Assembly: GCA_001939145.1 (NCBI GenBank)
Contig: LSRX01000082.1
Span: forward strand, 120,208-184,207
Reading direction: 5' to 3'
From: Symbiodinium microadriaticum
Lineage: Eukaryota > Sar > Dinophyceae > Suessiales > Symbiodiniaceae
Length of the DNA: 64,000 nt
In this document: piece after piece, positions 60,590-64,000 of the stretch
Position numbering within the stretch: the stretch's first letter is position 1
Layout: each line of letters starts with the position of its first letter
Translations under genes and position numbers: made by a program
The notes under the pieces: model-generated
What the model was told of the DNA's origin: nothing
What the model saw: the letters and a program-made list of their open reading frames with translations, nothing else
The model's database searches: none

Positions 60590-63500
60590 CTGCAGAAAGA
60601 AGCGGAAAGGCCCACGGGCCCGTAACGGCATGCATGAAATCCGGGCTAAACGAACATCCTCTGACAAGGTCGGGTCTTCGCAGAACCACCAGCACTGATC
60701 TTCGACCCTTTTTTTAAGGATTTCACACCCCAGACCCGCGCGGAAGCCAGGTCGACTACTCAGCATCGCTACTGACTTCGACCGCCTCCCGCCTCGGCGC
60801 TGTACTGTACTGTCTGTACTGTACTGTTGTGCTGTCGATGTGAGTGGCGCAAGACACAATATCCCGAAGGCGGTCCGCTCTTGTTTACGACAGGGCAATT
60901 GACAATACAGTCACACAATTGTCAACCCACGCGGCTATCCAACGGCTTTGCCACCGGTACACATCCTGAAAGGTCAACTCGCTCTACATGAGCCAATCTT
61001 TCTTTCAGGGCATGTGCAATGTGCTTCTCTGAAGAATTTGGATATTCCTCAACCAAAATACTTTCGCAAATTCATGAATCTATGCTGCATTCAAGTTAGA
61101 GTTGACATCCGGCTCCACTTTCAAGGGTAAAACTGTAAAACCCTTGTGGGACCCCCAAAAAGCGTCGCAGTCACGGAAGGGAAGCAGTCTGCAGTCCGGT
61201 TGGGTTGGAGATCTCGCTGCAGCCGTCACGACTCACTCGATAAAGGTATGAACATGTTGAGCGCTCTGCATGTACGATCCTCGCAGGCACACGGGCACAG
61301 GTTGTCAACCCGACTCTGCGCAGTTAGTGCTTCCGGCTACCTTCTCCCAACATCTTCACCCGCAAGCCGCAAAGCTCTCGTGAAGTTCCCAAACCCCAAA
61401 TGATTCCTCGGTCGTGTATGTCTTGCATCCTCCCGAAATCGCCTCTCAGCACCACACCAGAAGTCGCGGCACTTGAGCAGTCGGAGGCGCAGCAGAAGCT
61501 CCTTCGCAGCAACACGAAGATCCGCCCGGCACTGCTGATCGGAAGTTCTGCGACCACAGAAAAAACTCCAACCGGCTCAACAACACGTCAAATGGGTTCC
61601 AGCCCAGGAAATGCAACATATGGAAACGACTGTCGGCGAAGGCCTGATTATTGGAACCTAGGGTAGGTAGGTATGCTGGCAGGTACGAATGAACGCATGT
61701 ATGTGGCTCCTCAATGCTGCGTTTTAGTTTGCGATTGCCATGCACATGTGATCATGTGGCTCCAGCAGCAGAATGCAGGCGAAAACGATCTCCACATAGA
61801 CCCAGCCAGACCAGTTCTCGTATTCAAGGCCTCAGGCACGACGAGCATGATTGCACGGCAAAGTGCGGAAGGTGTAGCTTCGACATTCGGCTGAGAGGGA
61901 TGCGGGGCTCTGACGAATGAGGCTCAAAACCCAGTGGCACTAGGCTGTGGCACAGCAAATAAAGTCTCCCTGGCAGCAAATGTTGAGAATGTACTCCTTC
62001 TTGAAGCATAGCTCCGACCTAGATCCTTTGAATGTACAGCACGTTATCCCTGTCGGATTCTCGATTTTTGACTGGGCGCACTGACAACTACCGTGTCATG
62101 GATGAGTGTTCTTCGCAACATGCTGCAAGCTTTTGGCAGTGTCGATGATATTCGGAAACTTGTGTCCATGGTCTCGATGAACGAAGACACCCGTAACGTG
62201 GAGCAGCAGAAGTCGACACCTAAGGTGGCAACCTCAACGCCTGTTTTTTCTATTTGTGGGACAGAGTCCGGCACATTGCAGTGGTTGGGTGCGGCTGTGG
62301 TCTTATTGTGACCGAAACGTGTACATATGGAGTCGTTGCAGCCTGCAAAATGATTTCAGCTGCCCCGATGCTGAACAATTTATGCATATGTTCTTGGCGA
62401 TGATTCTGATTGCTTGCAGGCTGCTTGTGGCAAGTTGCGGTCAGATAGTTACAAGAGAACTTGAGACACTGCTTGCTTGTTCTGTGTCTAGTGTTGGCTT
62501 ACCCTGGCTGCTAAAATGCTTTCTTCCTTGCTTGCGTTATCGTATGCTTTCTTCTCACCAAGCAGCTGTCCCTCCCGTTTGCAATATCGCTCTCGATCAC
62601 CCTTCCTGCTTAGTTAGCGCAACAGATTGTCTAGGGTTCGTAATTGACGTGCATCGGTGTTGGTTCTCTGCTCCCGTGGTCTCATGATGCCTACATTGTT
62701 TAAACATGGCTTAATCTTTAGTTGTTCTTCTGTGCATTGCTTCGATAATACTGCTGAAGACTGCACCAAACTAAGGCACAAGTCTGTATCTGCACCGAAT
62801 GGCTGCAACAAAAACCAGAAAACCCTTAACATCGGAAGCGTGCACAGTTCAAGACTTGAGCTTACCCTTTATAAGACTCTGGGCGAAGGAGCTTGTTTGA
62901 AAACCGATCATGATGCCATTCGCTACAATGACGAGGCCGACGAAAGGCTCCAGGTAGGTCAACAAGCTGACCTAATGCATGATCCCATTTTCGGGTACCC
63001 CCCATTCCTATAGATCATGAACCCCAAACCCTAGATCCTAAACTCGACCCTCATCCCTTGCGGCTCGGTGGATGTCGACAAGCTTTGTTCGCGCCAGGAT
63101 TGACATCACTGTCTAGCTTTACCAGCTCACCAGCTGGCTTTTTTCTTTCCCTCTATGTTTTGGAAAGCTGGTGTTCCTCTCTGTGGTTCAACAGCGCTTC
63201 CATGTGGAAAGGGCATGCAAATATGGCAATGCACCCTGGACTACTTCCCACCTTGATACCCAATCATGATTATATAAGCCTACTGCATAGCCTGTATCAA
63301 CACAGGAACTCCGAGCTTTTCTTTTTTTTGCGCCTGGCAGGCAGTGCCACCTGTGCCGCCCAAGCTGCTTCGTCGGGCGGTGCTGCAAGGTCGTTGATGC
63401 GGACGAAAGTGAGTTCTGCCACCTTGAGTTGAAGGTTTAGCTTTCAGTAGACTTATAGTTAAGAGCTTATGGAAAGTCTCACGCTTGCAAAGGTGGAAGA

Positions 63501-64000
63501 CTTATCACACGGGACCACGACAGTGGCAGTCAACAAGGCACAAAGAAACGGAAAAGCCTACTGTCTGCAGTAGCAGAACAATGCTGCTGGCCCGATTTGT
63601 GTGAGAGGGACACATTTCTGTAGGGCCGAACTATTGAGCTGCGCTGCCAAGCGGTTCGTGTCGCCAGCGAGTAGAATTTCTTTGATAGCCTCACCGTGCT
63701 TTCGATGGAGAGTCTGGTCAGAGATGGCAAGCGTATGTGGGCAGGTCAGACCGATCTCGACTCGAGAGACATCTGCAGCCTGCGCATGTCGACTCTGGCA
63801 GCTCCGGGGGAAGGATGTGTCATGGCAGTCTGCCTTGAACTGCTGAAGCAACTTCGCACCGAAGATCCGCTTATGGATGTCCTCACTGAGACTGGGAGAT
63901 CGCAGCCGAGCGAGCTTCTGCTGATCAGGCCCGGGCAGGAGTCTCATGAATCCAAGGGTCGCCTTCTTGCGCCATCATGACCTCGATGAGCACCTGCCTG
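60590..64000. other. no firm gene; possible upstream exons of the channel-like gene
   Basis: Minus frames near 61,330-61,560 (ADLRVAAKELLLRLRLLKCR-like) and 63,558-63,947 (HRKHGEAIKEILLAGDTNRL...) look mildly coding, but no domain is visible. A short CTGTACTGTACTG repeat lies at 60,802-60,838 and a CCCTA-rich patch at 63,018-63,040. Confidence 0.3.

Overview
The window looks like nuclear DNA of a dinoflagellate, most likely a core dinoflagellate such as a Symbiodiniaceae member. The reasons are introns with GT, GC or GA donors, long single-exon genes, several families of heavily decayed retrotransposons, telomere-like TTTAGGG/CCCTAAA blocks, and abundant microsatellites. There are no bacterial operons, ribosome binding sites, tRNA genes, rRNA genes or CRISPR arrays. 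All calls rest on reading the sequence; no homology search was run.

Layout. 0-6 kb: mostly decayed or unrecognised sequence with a few exon-like frames. 6.05-20.24 kb: a sulfotransferase gene split by a 12.7 kb insertion (6479-19201). The insertion ends in inverted CTTGAAGG/CCTTCAAG termini flanked by a TA duplication. If the element and one TA are removed, the two gene halves join in frame. The element carries five or six plus-strand genes. One encodes a DDE-type transposase-like protein (16751-18775). The others are uncharacterised: a 706-aa two-exon protein, a 204-aa basic protein, a micro-exon proline-rich gene, a 136-aa protein and a 474-aa protein ending in a Cys/Trp motif. The element also holds a 42-bp minisatellite, a telomere-like tract and four copies of a 23-bp motif, three of them just upstream of gene starts. 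This multi-gene transposon is the best candidate for an undescribed system.

22.6-28.5 kb: a BTB-domain gene on the plus strand, a PX-domain exon on the minus strand and tandem repeats. 28.5-49.4 kb: a retrotransposon graveyard. It contains a gag-like two-ORF module and a shredded Ty1/copia pol between 89%-identical 65-bp repeats; a second Ty1/copia element (gag, integrase, RT, RNase H) flanked by two ~0.9 kb very AT-rich islands with opposite G/C strand bias; a minus-strand copia gag-protease cut off at one island; and the RNase H end of a LINE-like element.

50.5-53.1 kb: an intact minus-strand 861-aa protein that fuses an aldo/keto-reductase-like domain lacking its catalytic residues to a DXD-type glycosyltransferase. 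55.5-60.6 kb: scattered minus-strand exons that look like a voltage-gated cation channel (S2, S3, a clear S4 sensor, S5, an EF-hand), with introns full of microsatellites and a fold-back element. 61-64 kb: no recognisable gene.
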